This document shows, piece after piece, positions 7,678 through 16,322 of a stretch of DNA of 64,000 nucleotides. Positions within the stretch are counted from its first letter, which is position 1, and each line of letters opens with the position of its first letter. The stretch comes from DASUPK01 sp963763955. GTDB lineage: Bacteria > Actinomycetota > Thermoleophilia > Solirubrobacterales > 70-9. The stretch lies in assembly GCA_963763955.1 (NCBI GenBank), contig CAVXQP010000025.1, positions 77,483-141,482 on the forward strand. The letters run 5' to 3'. The notes under the pieces are model-generated. The model was given only the letters and a program-made list of their open reading frames with translations. It was not told the DNA's origin and made no database searches. The position numbers and the translations under genes were made by a program.

Positions 7678-9150
7678 CTAGGCCGGCGAGGGAACGGTGC
7701 CGGCCTGGCTCTCGGCGTTCGCCATCTCCACGTGCGCCCGGCTGTCGCGGGTCCGGATCAGGACCAGCGTCGCGACGAAGCCCAACGCGGCGATGACCGC
7801 GCCGCCGAGGAAGGCACTCTGGAATCCCTCGGTGAGAGCGTTGGGGAGCGTCGAGTGTCCGGTCGCCAGCACGTGGTCCGTGCGCGTGGTCGCGATCGTG
7901 GACAGCACCGCCAGTCCGAGCGCCCCGCCGATCTGCTGCGAGGTGTTGATCAGCCCGCTCGCCAGGCCCTGCTCGCGTTGCTCAACCCCGGAGACCGCGG
8001 CGATCGTCGAGGTGACGAAACCGAAGCCGAGGCCGATCGCCGCAAGCAGCGACGGCCCGAGGATGTCGGTCAGGAAGCCGCCTCCGACGGAGACCTGGCT
8101 GAACCAGAGCAGGCCGGCGGAGACGAACAGCATCCCCGCCGCCAGGATCGGCTTGAAGCCGAACCGGGTGACGAGCTGACCGCCCAGCCCCGCGGCGACG
8201 ATGATCGTCACGGCCAGGGGCAGATACGAGAGCCCGGCGTGGATCGGGCTGTAGCCGAGCACCTGCTGCATGTACAGGGAGATGAAGAAGAACATCGAGA
8301 ACAGCGACGCTCCTAGCAGGAGGCCGACGGTGTTCGCTCCCGTCAGCGTCCTCAGCCGGAAGATCCGGAAGGGGACCAGCGGCGCCTTGGAGCGGAGCTC
8401 GATCGCCACGAAGGCCCCGATCAGGATGACTGAGAGAGCCAGCAGGCTGACGATCTTGGTGGAGCCCCAGCCGGCGGTGCTGGCGTCGAGGAAGGCGTAG
8501 GCCAACACAGAGAGCCCGGCCGTGACGGTGACCGCGCCGGCCGCGTCGAAGTGACGGGTCGCCGACTCGGAGCGGCTCTCCGGGATCAGGCCGGGGGTCA
8601 GCGCCAGGGCGATGCCGGCTACCGGCACGTTCACCCAGAGCACCCACTCCCAGCCGAGGCTGTCGGTGAGGATGCCGCCGAGCAGGACGCCGGCGGCGCC
8701 GGCCGATCCAGCCACAGCCCCCCAGGCCCCGAGGGCCTTGTTGCGCTCGGCACCGTCCCTGAAGAGGCTGGTGACGATGGAGAGAGCCGCCGGCGAGACG
8801 ATCGCCGCGCCCAGGCCCTGAGCGGCGCGGGCGGCGATCAGCTGCCCTTGGTTGGTGGAGAATCCGGCCGCGAGCGAGGCGATCCCGACGACCAGCAGGC
8901 CGGCCATGAAGACACGGCGTCGGCCGAGCAGATCGGCGGCTCGTCCGCCGAGCAGCAGGAAGCCGCCGAAGGCGATCACATAGGCGTTAACCACCCAGGG
9001 TAGGTTCGCCTCCGAGAAGTTGAGCCCCTTGCCGATGCTCGGCAGGGCGACGTTGACGATGGACGCGTCGAGAACCACGATGAACTGAGCGACGCAGAGC
9101 AGGATCAACGCGGTCCAACGTCGCTCGAGATATTCCTGTGCTGTCTTCAT
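7678..9150 (-). CDS. MFS drug exporter, DHA2 (EmrB/QacA) family
   Basis: 490 aa from ATG 9150, which is preceded by GGAAAGGAG. The frame is open further upstream to 9366, but that extension crosses the operator region and is not protein-like. The family marker LCVAQFIVVLDASIVNVALP lies near residues 18-37, followed by motif A-like RAADLLGRRRVFMAG and GPAL-type segments; about 14 membrane helices are predicted. DHA2 proteins export drugs or lipophilic cations by proton antiport. The gene is divergent from a TetR regulator across a 209-bp region with two matching palindromes, so regulated expression is likely. Confidence 0.9.
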   Translation of the reverse strand: MKTAQEYLERRWTALILLCVAQFIVVLDASIVNVALPSIGKGLNFSEANLPWVVNAYVIAFGGFLLLGGRAADLLGRRRVFMAGLLVVGIASLAAGFSTNQGQLIAARAAQGLGAAIVSPAALSIVTSLFRDGAERNKALGAWGAVAGSAGAAGVLLGGILTDSLGWEWVLWVNVPVAGIALALTPGLIPESRSESATRHFDAAGAVTVTAGLSVLAYAFLDASTAGWGSTKIVSLLALSVILIGAFVAIELRSKAPLVPFRIFRLRTLTGANTVGLLLGASLFSMFFFISLYMQQVLGYSPIHAGLSYLPLAVTIIVAAGLGGQLVTRFGFKPILAAGMLFVSAGLLWFSQVSVGGGFLTDILGPSLLAAIGLGFGFVTSTIAAVSGVEQREQGLASGLINTSQQIGGALGLAVLSTIATTRTDHVLATGHSTLPNALTEGFQSAFLGGAVIAALGFVATLVLIRTRDSRAHVEMANAESQAGTVPSPA

Positions 9151-9252
9151 CCCCCTGACTCCTTTCCTTCTCTCTGGCCGGCTGCGTGATCGCCGATTCA
9201 CTCTTTCAACGAACGGCCATGGCTCAGATCGACATGTGAGGTATTCTCTATT

Positions 9253-9302
9253 CGGAACCTGACTTCCGGTTTCGCTTAGGACTATACGGAATTCGAATTC
9301 CG
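9253..9302. promoter_or_regulatory. Two CGGAA-N6-TTCCG operators between MFS exporter and TetR
   Basis: In the shared 209-bp upstream region two 16-bp inverted repeats match each other: CGGAACCTGACTTCCG (9253-9268) and CGGAATTCGAATTCCG (9287-9302, a perfect palindrome). Their starts are 34 bp apart. Identical 5-bp arms, identical spacing and location between a regulator and its divergent efflux gene make these the likely binding sites of the TetR protein beginning at 9360. Confidence 0.7.
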
Positions 9303-9359
9303 CTTGCAGCGTGACATCGGCACACAGCGCCACAATCCCGCCGAAGGAAGCGAAAGCCA

Positions 9360-10004
9360 GTGACACCCGTCACAGAGACCAAGCCCGCCCGAGCCGATAG
9401 CGACGGAATCGTGGTGCGGGGGCTGAGGGCCGATGCGCGCCGGAACCGCGAGGCCGTGATCGCCGCCGCCAAGAAGCTGTTCGCGGACCAGGGCCTGGAC
9501 GCCCAGATGCCGGACGTGGCGAAGGCGGCCAAGGTTGGGGTCGGCACCGTCTACCGGCACTTCCCCACCAAGGAGGATTTGATCGCGGCGCTGGCGGGCG
9601 AGCGCTTCGAGCGGCTCGCCGAGAAGGCCGTCGAGAGTCTCGAGGCCGAGGATGCGTGGGAGGGGTTCTGCGACTTCATCCGCTTCTCCGCCCAGCTCCA
9701 GGCCGATGACCGCGGGCTCTGTGAGGTGATGGGCTCACGCCCCGAGGTCATGAACGAGGCGGCGCTGGCGGTCGGCCTCGCTGAGCTCGCCGACAAGCTC
9801 GTCAAGCGGGCCCAGCGCTCGGGCGAGTTGCGCAAGGACCTCGAGTGGGAGGACGTTCCGATGATCGCCTGCGGCCTCGGGCGGATCACGCCGGCCGAGA
9901 TGGGCCCCGCCACCGGCCGCTGGCCGCGGTTGGTGGAGATCATCCTCGACGGCCTCCGCCCTCCTGGCAGCTCGAAGCTGCCGAAACCGCTCTCTAGCCC
10001 TTAG
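9360..10004 (+). CDS. TetR-family regulator divergent from the MFS exporter
   Basis: 214 aa from GTG 9360, with GAAGGAAG upstream. A 25-residue flexible N-terminus precedes the DNA-binding domain: RRNREAVIAAAKKLFADQGL, then MPDVAKAAKVGVGTVYRHFP and TKEDLIAAL. The C-terminal half is the helical ligand domain of the TetR subgroup often paired with MFS pumps. Paired CGGAA-N6-TTCCG sites lie immediately upstream. The last 11 bp overlap the end of the convergent polX gene. Confidence 0.87.
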   Translation: MTPVTETKPARADSDGIVVRGLRADARRNREAVIAAAKKLFADQGLDAQMPDVAKAAKVGVGTVYRHFPTKEDLIAALAGERFERLAEKAVESLEAEDAWEGFCDFIRFSAQLQADDRGLCEVMGSRPEVMNEAALAVGLAELADKLVKRAQRSGELRKDLEWEDVPMIACGLGRITPAEMGPATGRWPRLVEIILDGLRPPGSSKLPKPLSSP

Positions 10005-11727
10005 CTCGCTTTCTGAGCGGCGCGAACGATCGCCAGGCACGCGTGTTCGCGATCTGCTTCGCGCCCAGCCAGGCGCGGCGCGCGGTTGCCACCGAGTACT
10101 TGATGTTGCTCAGCGTCTCGCTGCCGTGGGCGTCCGTGTTGCAGACGATGCGCACCCCGGCCTCGGCCGCCAGCTTGGCGTGACCCTCGTTGAGGTCGCG
10201 GCGGTTCGGGTTTCCGTTGATCTCCATCATCGTGCCCGTCCGGACCGCGGCCTCCGCGATCCGCTCGATGTCGACCGCGTAAGGCTCCCTCCTCAGGAGC
10301 AGGCGGCCGGTCAGGTGGCCGATGCAGTCGACCAGCGGATGCTCCATCGCCGCGATCACCCGCTCGGTCATCGCCTTCTCGGAGATGTTGAAGGAGGTGT
10401 GCACGCTGCAGATCACCCAGTCGAGCTCCGCCAGCAGCTCGTCGGGGTAGTCGGGCGAGCCGTCCACGCCGATGTTCACCTCCGAGCCGGCGAGCAGGCG
10501 GAACCCTCGCGAAGCACTCTCATTCCAGGCCCGAATCTCCTCTATGCGCTTCGCCAGCTGCCTCGCGCTGACGTCGTTGCCGAAGCCGTGGCTCGCGGAG
10601 TGGTCGGTGACGGCGAGATAGGCGTAGCCGCGCCCGCGGGCGGCCTCGGCCATCTCCTCCAGCGAGTTCCGCCCATCCGAGAGCGTGGTGTGGCAGTGGA
10701 GGTCCCCGCGGATGTCCTCGACCGTGACGAGGTCCGGCAGCTCTCCGGTATCGCCTGCCTCGATTTCGCCGCGGCCCTCCCGGAGCTCCGGCTCGATGTA
10801 GGGAAGCCCGAGGAGCTCGTAGACGCCCGCCTCGTCGGCGAACTTGTGGATCGTCTTCCCCTCGACCTCGGCGACCCCGTATTCGCTCACCGAGAGGCCA
10901 CGGCCGAGCGCCCGCTCGCGGAGCTGCACGTTGTGGGCGGCCGACCCCGTGAAGTGCTGCAGCAGGTCGCCGAACTCCTGCTCGGCGCCGATGCGGAGGT
11001 CGACCTTCAGGCCCGCGTGGGTGAGCACGCTCGCGGCGGCGTCCCCACCGTGCCGGATCTCGGCGGAGAGCCCGTGGGTGGCGAGGGCCTCGGCGAGTGC
11101 TGCGGAGTCTTCGGTGGTCGCGATCAGGTCGAGGTCCTTGCAGGTCTCGGTCCAGCGCCTGGCGGAGCCCGCGATCTCGATCCGGCTCGCGACACCGAGC
11201 TCGAGCAGATCGTGGCGGATCTCCTCCGCGATCGGCAGGACGCTGGATAGGAGGAGCCGCTCGCCGAGGCCGTCCTCGGTCACCCCCTCGAGCGATGAGA
11301 GGATGTTCTCCTCGGTCTTCGGGCCGAGACCCCGGATCGAGCTGATCCTGCCCTGCTCCGCCGCCTCCTTCAGCTCGGTCAGGTTCTCGACGCCGATCTC
11401 GTCGTAGATCCGACGGGCCGTCTTGGCGCCGAGCCCCGGGACGCGGGTCACCTCGACCAGGGTCGCCGGGAACTTCGCCTTCAGCTTGTCCGCGGACGGG
11501 ATGCTGCCCGTCTCGATCAGAGTCTCGATCTTCTGAGCGAGCGTCTTCCCGACGTTGGGGAGCTCGGTGAGCCGACCGTCCTTGGCGAGCTGCTCGATGG
11601 AGACGGGGCTCTGGGCTACGGTGCGGGCGGCCTCCCGATAGGCGAGCACCCGGAACCGATCCGCCCCATCGAGCTCGTAGAGGATCCCGAGCTCCCGCAG
11701 GGCGGCTGCTATCTCGGCGTTTCGCAC
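9994..11727 (-). CDS. polX: DNA polymerase/3'-5' exonuclease PolX
   Basis: 577 aa from GTG 11727, the usual family length. Helix-hairpin-helix segments (LPNVGKTLAQKIE, VPGLGAKTARRIYDEIG, RGLGPKTEENIL) fill the first 150 residues. The Pol-beta nucleotidyl-transferase motif GSARRWTETCKDLDLI is near 186, and the third acidic residue is in LKVDLRIG. From about 340 a C-terminal PHP metallo-phosphoesterase domain follows (DLHCHTTLSDGRNSLEE, AVTDHS, CSVHTSF, CNTDAHG), which supplies the exonuclease. PolX fills gaps in base excision and end repair. All expected metal ligands appear present. Confidence 0.93.
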   Translation of the reverse strand: MRNAEIAAALRELGILYELDGADRFRVLAYREAARTVAQSPVSIEQLAKDGRLTELPNVGKTLAQKIETLIETGSIPSADKLKAKFPATLVEVTRVPGLGAKTARRIYDEIGVENLTELKEAAEQGRISSIRGLGPKTEENILSSLEGVTEDGLGERLLLSSVLPIAEEIRHDLLELGVASRIEIAGSARRWTETCKDLDLIATTEDSAALAEALATHGLSAEIRHGGDAAASVLTHAGLKVDLRIGAEQEFGDLLQHFTGSAAHNVQLRERALGRGLSVSEYGVAEVEGKTIHKFADEAGVYELLGLPYIEPELREGRGEIEAGDTGELPDLVTVEDIRGDLHCHTTLSDGRNSLEEMAEAARGRGYAYLAVTDHSASHGFGNDVSARQLAKRIEEIRAWNESASRGFRLLAGSEVNIGVDGSPDYPDELLAELDWVICSVHTSFNISEKAMTERVIAAMEHPLVDCIGHLTGRLLLRREPYAVDIERIAEAAVRTGTMMEINGNPNRRDLNEGHAKLAAEAGVRIVCNTDAHGSETLSNIKYSVATARRAWLGAKQIANTRAWRSFAPLRKRAKG

Positions 11728-11771
11728 GGGCCTCAGGCTAGTCCCACCGATGCTTGGCCTAATCTCCCTTT

Positions 11772-11787
11772 AGATAGGGAGCTATCT
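11772..11787. promoter_or_regulatory. Short inverted repeat before the glycosyltransferase
   Basis: AGATAG and CTATCT flank a GGAG loop, 7 bp before the GTG start at 11795. As RNA it would be a small hairpin that shows a Shine-Dalgarno-like GGGAG in its loop; as DNA it could be an operator. Both readings are speculative. Confidence 0.3.
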
Positions 11788-11794
11788 TCCCGCC

Positions 11795-12559
11795 GTGCCC
11801 GAGAGTCCTCAGCAAGGTGGCACCGCGACCCTCGCCGCCCCGGAGACCCGGACGATGACGCCCTGGGTCATTCTCCCGACCTACAACGAGGCCGAGAATC
11901 TCGAGCGGATCGTCGGCGCCGTCCTCGAGCGCCTCCCGGCCTACGGGCGGGTGCTGGTGGTCGACGACAGCTCGCCCGACGGCACCGGCAAGATCGCCGA
12001 CCGGCTCGCTTCCGCGGAGGACTCGGTGGACGTGCTGCACCGCCCGCGAAAGGAGGGACTCGGTCCCGCGTACCTGGCCGGTTTTCGCGTCGCCCTCGAT
12101 GACGGCGCGGACCGGATCATCGAGATGGACGCTGACTTCTCGCACGATCCCGCCGATCTACCTCGGCTGATCCAGGCGACCGAAGAGGCAGACCTCGCGA
12201 TCGGCTCCCGCTACGTGTCCGGCGGCGGGGTCACCGATTGGGGCCCGATGAGGAGGTTCATCAGCCGCGGCGGGAGCGCGTACTCCCGCCTCGCCCTGGG
12301 TCTGCCGGTTCGCGACCTGACCGGCGGCTTCAAGTGCTATCGCCGCCCGGTGCTGGAGACGATCAACCTCGACACGATCGAGGCGCGCGGCTACGCCTTC
12401 CAGGTGGAAACGACCTACCGCGCGATCAGGGCGGGGTTCCGGGTCGTGGAGATTCCGATCACCTTCAAGGACCGGGCCGACGGCAGCTCGAAGATGAGCC
12501 GGTCGATCGTCGCCGAGGCGATGTGGCGAGTGCCGGCGATGAGATTCCGGCGCTGGTAA
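11795..12559 (+). CDS. Polyprenol-phosphate mannosyltransferase-type GT2 glycosyltransferase
   Basis: 254 aa from GTG 11795 (an ATG at 11855 would remove the variable first 20 residues and still keep the domain). GT2 features: VILPTYNEAENLERIV, VLVVDDSSPDGTG, the nucleotide-sugar DxD in IIEMDADFSHDP, and SRYVSGGGVTDWG. DLTGGFKCYRR and ITFKDRADGSSKMS are typical of dolichol/polyprenol-phosphate mannose synthases (Ppm1/DPM1). There is no C-terminal membrane domain, so it would be a soluble or peripheral enzyme making polyprenyl-phosphate-mannose for surface glycans or protein mannosylation. The exact sugar is inferred from family likeness. Confidence 0.85.
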   Translation: MPESPQQGGTATLAAPETRTMTPWVILPTYNEAENLERIVGAVLERLPAYGRVLVVDDSSPDGTGKIADRLASAEDSVDVLHRPRKEGLGPAYLAGFRVALDDGADRIIEMDADFSHDPADLPRLIQATEEADLAIGSRYVSGGGVTDWGPMRRFISRGGSAYSRLALGLPVRDLTGGFKCYRRPVLETINLDTIEARGYAFQVETTYRAIRAGFRVVEIPITFKDRADGSSKMSRSIVAEAMWRVPAMRFRRW

Positions 12560-12642
12560 CTCGCTTCACTTTGTATAGTAAGTGCAGAGGTCCCGGCTAG
12601 ACTCAGCGATTGGACCTTCAAACAGCGACCTAGGAGACCACA

Positions 12643-12969
12643 GTGCCGGGCAAGCTCAACGACGTAACCGACGCCACCTTCCAGTCCGATGTCCTCGACG
12701 CCGATGGCCCCGTCCTCGTCGACTTCTGGGCTCCCTGGTGCGGTCCCTGCCGCGTGGTCCATCCCGTTCTCGAGGAGATCGACTCCGAGCGCGAGGACCT
12801 CAAGATCGTCAGCCTCAACACCGACGAGAACCCACAGACCGCGGCCAAGTACGAGGTCCTCTCCATCCCGACGATGATCGTTTTCAAGGGCGGCGAGGTC
12901 GCAACTCGCCTGGTCGGCGCCCGGCCCAAGGCCCGGCTCGAGTCCGAGCTCGAGCCCGTGCTCGCGTAG
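12643..12969 (+). CDS. trxA: Thioredoxin
   Basis: 108 aa from GTG 12643 with AGGAG seven bases upstream. The active site WCGPC lies in VDFWAPWCGPCRVV near residues 32-36. The cis-proline loop is in YEVLSIPTMIVFKGGE and the C-terminal helix follows. Length and order are those of a canonical cytosolic thioredoxin, a general protein disulphide reductant. It stands alone between the glycosyltransferase and a convergent TetR gene; no thioredoxin reductase is in view. Confidence 0.93.
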   Translation: MPGKLNDVTDATFQSDVLDADGPVLVDFWAPWCGPCRVVHPVLEEIDSEREDLKIVSLNTDENPQTAAKYEVLSIPTMIVFKGGEVATRLVGARPKARLESELEPVLA

Positions 12970-12995
12970 CGGGCACGATCGCCTGACTCTGGCGC

Positions 12996-13802
12996 CTAGC
13001 CGACCTTCTTCTCGAAGCCGTCGAGTAGGACCTTCAGGCCGCGCTCGAAGCGCCGGTCGTTTGCCCGCTCGCCGGAGAAGCTCTCCATGACCCGCTCCAT
13101 TGCGGCGTTCAGGTCGCCGCGGAACAGCTTGCTGGTGTTCGGGTACTCGCCCGTGGCGAGCTGGGACTCGAAGAAAGCCAGGCCCGACTCGGCCATGTTC
13201 GGATCACCCTGGGCGTCGTAACTCTCCTGGAGAACCTCACGGAGGCTGAACCCGAAGACGTAGTCGTCCATGAGCGCCACCAGTTCGAGACGCTCTCGTC
13301 GGGGAACCCTCAGCCCGCTGACCGCCGCCAGTGACTGCTCGAAATGCTTCAGCCCGTTCGGCCCGCCCAGCGCGGGCTCGCCCATCGCCTCGAAGATCCA
13401 GGGGTGATTCTTGAAGGCCCGGCGGGTCGCCCGCGCGAGCTTGGATAGCGCGTCACGCCAATCCCCCGACAGCTCGTCGTCGGGAACGATGAGCTCCCGA
13501 ATCACGGCGTCCCACATCAAGGCGAGCAGCTCATCCTTGCTGCGAACGTAGTGGTAGAGGCTCATCGTCCCGGCTCCGAGCTCCCGGGCGATCCGGCGCA
13601 TTGAGAGATCGTTGAAGCCATCGGCGTCGGCGATCTTCAGCGCCGTTGCGCCGATCTCCTCGCGAGAGAGGCCGGCCCTCCGCGTGCCGGGCTCCTCGCG
13701 CATCCAGATCACCTCATCCGGCTCCTCACGTTTCGGACGAGACCGGCGGTCGGTTCGCGGGCGGACCTGCCTGGTTCGGGATCTTTCGGGACGAGATGAC
13801 AT
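12996..13802 (-). CDS. TetR-family regulator (TetR/ActR class) divergent from ABC exporter
   Basis: About 268 aa from ATG 13802; an ATG at 13703 (MREEPGTRRAGL) would give 235 aa and is also possible. The HTH region reads SREEIGATALKIADADG, then LSMRRIARELGAGTMSLYHY and VRSKDELL, and a C-terminal domain of the tetracyclin-repressor-like type follows. The gene faces the ABC exporter across a 61-bp region packed with three GTAC-N3-GTAC palindromes, so it very likely represses both its own gene and the exporter. The ATG 13802 start is 3 bp from the nearest palindrome. Confidence 0.85.
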   Translation of the reverse strand: MSSRPERSRTRQVRPRTDRRSRPKREEPDEVIWMREEPGTRRAGLSREEIGATALKIADADGFNDLSMRRIARELGAGTMSLYHYVRSKDELLALMWDAVIRELIVPDDELSGDWRDALSKLARATRRAFKNHPWIFEAMGEPALGGPNGLKHFEQSLAAVSGLRVPRRERLELVALMDDYVFGFSLREVLQESYDAQGDPNMAESGLAFFESQLATGEYPNTSKLFRGDLNAAMERVMESFSGERANDRRFERGLKVLLDGFEKKVG

Positions 13803-13805
13803 TTC

Positions 13806-13860
13806 GTACAGCGTACTGCTATGGTGCTCGTACGCTGTACTACCACAACGTACGAGGTAC
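13806..13860. promoter_or_regulatory. Three GTAC-N3-GTAC operators in the TetR/ABC divergent promoter
   Basis: GTACAGCGTAC (13806-13816), GTACGCTGTAC (13830-13840) and GTACGAGGTAC (13850-13860) share the form GTAC-N3-GTAC. The first two are exact reverse complements of each other. An outer ATTTCGTAC...GTACGAAAT symmetry (13801-13865) frames the whole region. Together they fill the gap between a TetR gene and its divergent ABC exporter, so they are the probable operators. The third also holds the GAGG ribosome site of the ATG at 13864, so binding would shield translation-initiation DNA as well. Confidence 0.7.
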
Positions 13861-13863
13861 GAA

Positions 13864-14854
13864 ATGAAAGACAACAACGCAATCGTCGCCAAGGGGCTGA
13901 GCAAGCAATACGACGACCTCTGGGCCCTCCACGACGTCGACTTCGCAGTTCCCGCCGGCTCCGTGCTCGGCTTGCTGGGCCACAACGGCGCCGGAAAGAC
14001 AACCGCAATCCGCATCCTCACCACGCTGACGGAGCCGACCTCGGGCGAGGCCCGTGTCGCCGGCTTCGATGTGGCGACCGAGGGCGCGCGGGTGCGTGAG
14101 CGCATCGGCGTGGCGGGCCAGTCCGCGACGGTCGACGATCTGTTGACCGCGAGGGCGAACCTCGAGATGGTCGGCCGCCTCTACCACCTGCCGAAGGCTC
14201 AGGTGCGGAACCGGGCGGAGCGAGCTGCTCGAACGGCTTGGCCTGGCCGACGTGGGCGACCGCCTGGTGAAGACATTTTCGGGCGGGATGCGCCGCCGCC
14301 TCGACCTGGCGGCGAGCCTGGTCGCGGATCCACCCGTCCTCTTCCTCGATGAGCCTACGACCGGGCTCGACCCGGAGGCCCGGGTCGACCTCTGGGGTCA
14401 GCTCCGCGAGCTGGTGGGCGGCGGGACGACGTTGCTGCTCACCACGCAGTACCTGGATGAGGCGGATCAGCTGGCGGACTCCATCGTCGTCCTCGATCGA
14501 GGGCGCGTCATCGAAGAGGGATCGCCGGCGGAGCTCAAGTCCAGGGTGGGCGGAGAGCGAGTGGTGATCAACGTCTTCGGGACGCAGGAGATTGCGCCCG
14601 CGGCGAGCGCGCTGGCTCGCTTCGCCGACGGACACATCGACAGCGACCCCGAGGAGCTGGTGGTCACTGCGCCGGTGCGGCGCGGAACGCGGCTGATCGA
14701 GGTGGTCCGCGCCCTGGATCAGGAGGGGATCGACGCGGCCGACGTCCACCGGCGTGAGCCGACGCTCGACGACGTCTTCCTCACCCTGACCGGCACAAAG
14801 CGGGTCGAGCAGACCCCAACCGATGAGCACGAGCTCGAGGAGGTGGCAGCCTGA
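13864..14854 (+). CDS. DrrA-like ABC exporter ATPase, frameshifted at about 14221
   Basis: About 330 codons from ATG 13864. The first frame gives Walker A (GLLGHNGAGKTTAIRILT) and a Q-loop region (RIGVAGQSATVDDLLTAREN-like). The second frame gives ELLERLGLADVGDRL, the ABC signature TFSGGMRRRLDLA, Walker B VLFLDEPTTGLDPEAR, the H-loop replaced by Gln (LLLTTQYLDEADQLAD), and the long DrrA-type C-terminal extension. The join is GCGGAG-C-GAGCTG: one extra C at 14221 splits what should read AEELLERL. The stop overlaps the permease start (TGATG). Such pairs export daunorubicin-like drugs or other lipophilic compounds. Confidence 0.85.
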
Positions 14855-15690
14855 TGCAAGACACAACGATCACAGTCGATTCCGGAATCCATACGCGCCT
14901 GCGCTGGTTCATCTCCGACACGCTGGCCGTCGCAAGGCGCAGCGCGGCTCACATCCGGCAGACCCCGGAGAAGCTGCTCGACGTCACCATGCAGCCGCTG
15001 ATGTTCGTGCTGCTCTTCGCCTTCGTCTTTGGAGGCGCAATCCACGTGAGCGGCGGCAGCTATCGGGAATACATCGTCGGCGGGATCCTGGTCCAGACCA
15101 TCTTCTTCGGAATGATTGGACCGGCGATCTCGATCGCGACGGATCTCAAGGAGGGCGTCCTCGAGCGGTTCCGCTCGCTGCCGATGGCGCGTTCCGCCTA
15201 TCTGTTCGGACTGCTGACGGCGGAGCTCTCGGCGATGCTGCTGGCGGTCGTGATCATGACCGTCAGCGGGCTGATCGTCGGCTGGGGCATCAGCGCGAGC
15301 ATCGGTAGCGCGATCGCCGGCTACGGGTTGCTCCTGCTGCTCGCCGCCCTGGCGATCTGGGTCGGCGCCCTGCTGGGTATCGCGGTGCGCTCGCCCGATG
15401 CGGTGATGGGACTGGCGTTCATCGTCATCTTCCCTCTCACCTTCATCTCGAGCGCCTTCGTCGGCCTCGGCACCCTTCCCGACGGGCTGCGGCAGGTCGC
15501 GGAGTGGAACCCGATCAGCGCGGTGGCGGCGGCGGTGCGGACGCTGTTCGGCAACCCGACAGCGGTGCCGAGCGACGCCGTCTGGCCGCTCGCGCATCCG
15601 GTGCTGGCGTCGGTCATCTGGTGTGTCGCCGGCCTGGCGGTGGTGATTCCGCTGACGCTGCGGATCTACCGGCGCAAGACCACCGGCTAG
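14854..15690 (+). CDS. ABC-2 type permease (DrrB-like)
   Basis: 278 aa with about six membrane helices. After a 25-residue cytoplasmic N-terminus comes the DrrB/ABC-2 region (LDVTMQPLMFVLLFAFVFGG, then VGGILVQTIFFG) and the family loop DLKEGVLERFRSLPMARSA. The FISSAFVGLGTLP and WNPISAVAAAVRTLFG segments near the end are also standard. Its ATG shares one base with the stop of the ATPase gene, so the two are translationally coupled. With the ATPase it forms a complete two-gene exporter controlled by the divergent TetR. Confidence 0.9.
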   Translation: MQDTTITVDSGIHTRLRWFISDTLAVARRSAAHIRQTPEKLLDVTMQPLMFVLLFAFVFGGAIHVSGGSYREYIVGGILVQTIFFGMIGPAISIATDLKEGVLERFRSLPMARSAYLFGLLTAELSAMLLAVVIMTVSGLIVGWGISASIGSAIAGYGLLLLLAALAIWVGALLGIAVRSPDAVMGLAFIVIFPLTFISSAFVGLGTLPDGLRQVAEWNPISAVAAAVRTLFGNPTAVPSDAVWPLAHPVLASVIWCVAGLAVVIPLTLRIYRRKTTG

Positions 15691-15729
15691 AGGCGGTCTC
15701 CGCTCATGCGCGCCTAGGATGCGGCGCGC

Positions 15730-16322
15730 ATGAGCCTCGTCCGCTACTACGCCGCCGCGACCCTCGACGGGTACATCGCAGAGTCCCGACGACTCGTTGG
15801 ACTGGCTACCTCATACAGGGCAGCTTCGAGGGAGCCGACTCGGATGCGAAGCAGGCCGGCTACGAGGCCTTCTATGAGGGGATCGGGGCGCTGGTGATGG
15901 GCTCCGTCACCTACGAGTGGGTCCTCGCGCACGGCGGCGCCTGGGCCTACGTGGGGAAACCCGACATGGGTGCTGAGCACACGCGAGCTCGAGCGACCCG
16001 AGGGCGAGGAGGTCGACGTCCGTGTGGTCGACGCCGAGGTTCCCGATCTGATCGACGAGATGCTCGGCGCCGCCGGGGACCAGGATCTCTGGATCGTCGG
16101 CGGCGGGAACGTTGCGTCGCAGTTCGCCGGCCACGGTCTGCTCGATCGGCTGGAGGTGACGGTGGTCCCCGTCGTCCTCGGCGAGGGCAAGCCCCTCTTC
16201 GACCGGCGGATGCCGGGCGGGCCGATGCAGCTGATCACCGCCCGGACCTTCTCCAGCGGGATGGTCGGACTGACCTACGAGGTCAGGCGCGCCGCAGAGG
16301 GAGCGGATCCGCTCGGGGCTGA
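15730..16322 (+). pseudogene. RibD/dihydrofolate-reductase-like protein with four apparent indels
   Basis: The DHFR-like RibD C-terminal fold is spread over three frames. It begins MSLVRYYAAATLDGYIAES at ATG 15730, then DDSLDWL, then GSFEGADSDAKQAGYEAFYE and LVMGSVTYEWVLAHG. After a slip at CCC near 15960 it reads TWVLSTRELERPEG, LWIVGGGNVASQF, LDRLEVTVVPVVLGEGKPLF and GLTYEVRR. Family proteins are NADPH-dependent reductases of unknown substrate in many actinobacteria. At least four 1-nt slips are needed (about 15788, 15812, 15825, 15962). Coordinates cover the reconstructed gene, and the true 3' end is uncertain because it collides with the convergent HAD gene. Confidence 0.65.

Noticed and set aside
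9151..9366. Longer start for the MFS exporter at 9366
   Set aside because: The extension crosses the paired palindromes and the TetR start, and ATG 9150 has a strong ribosome site.
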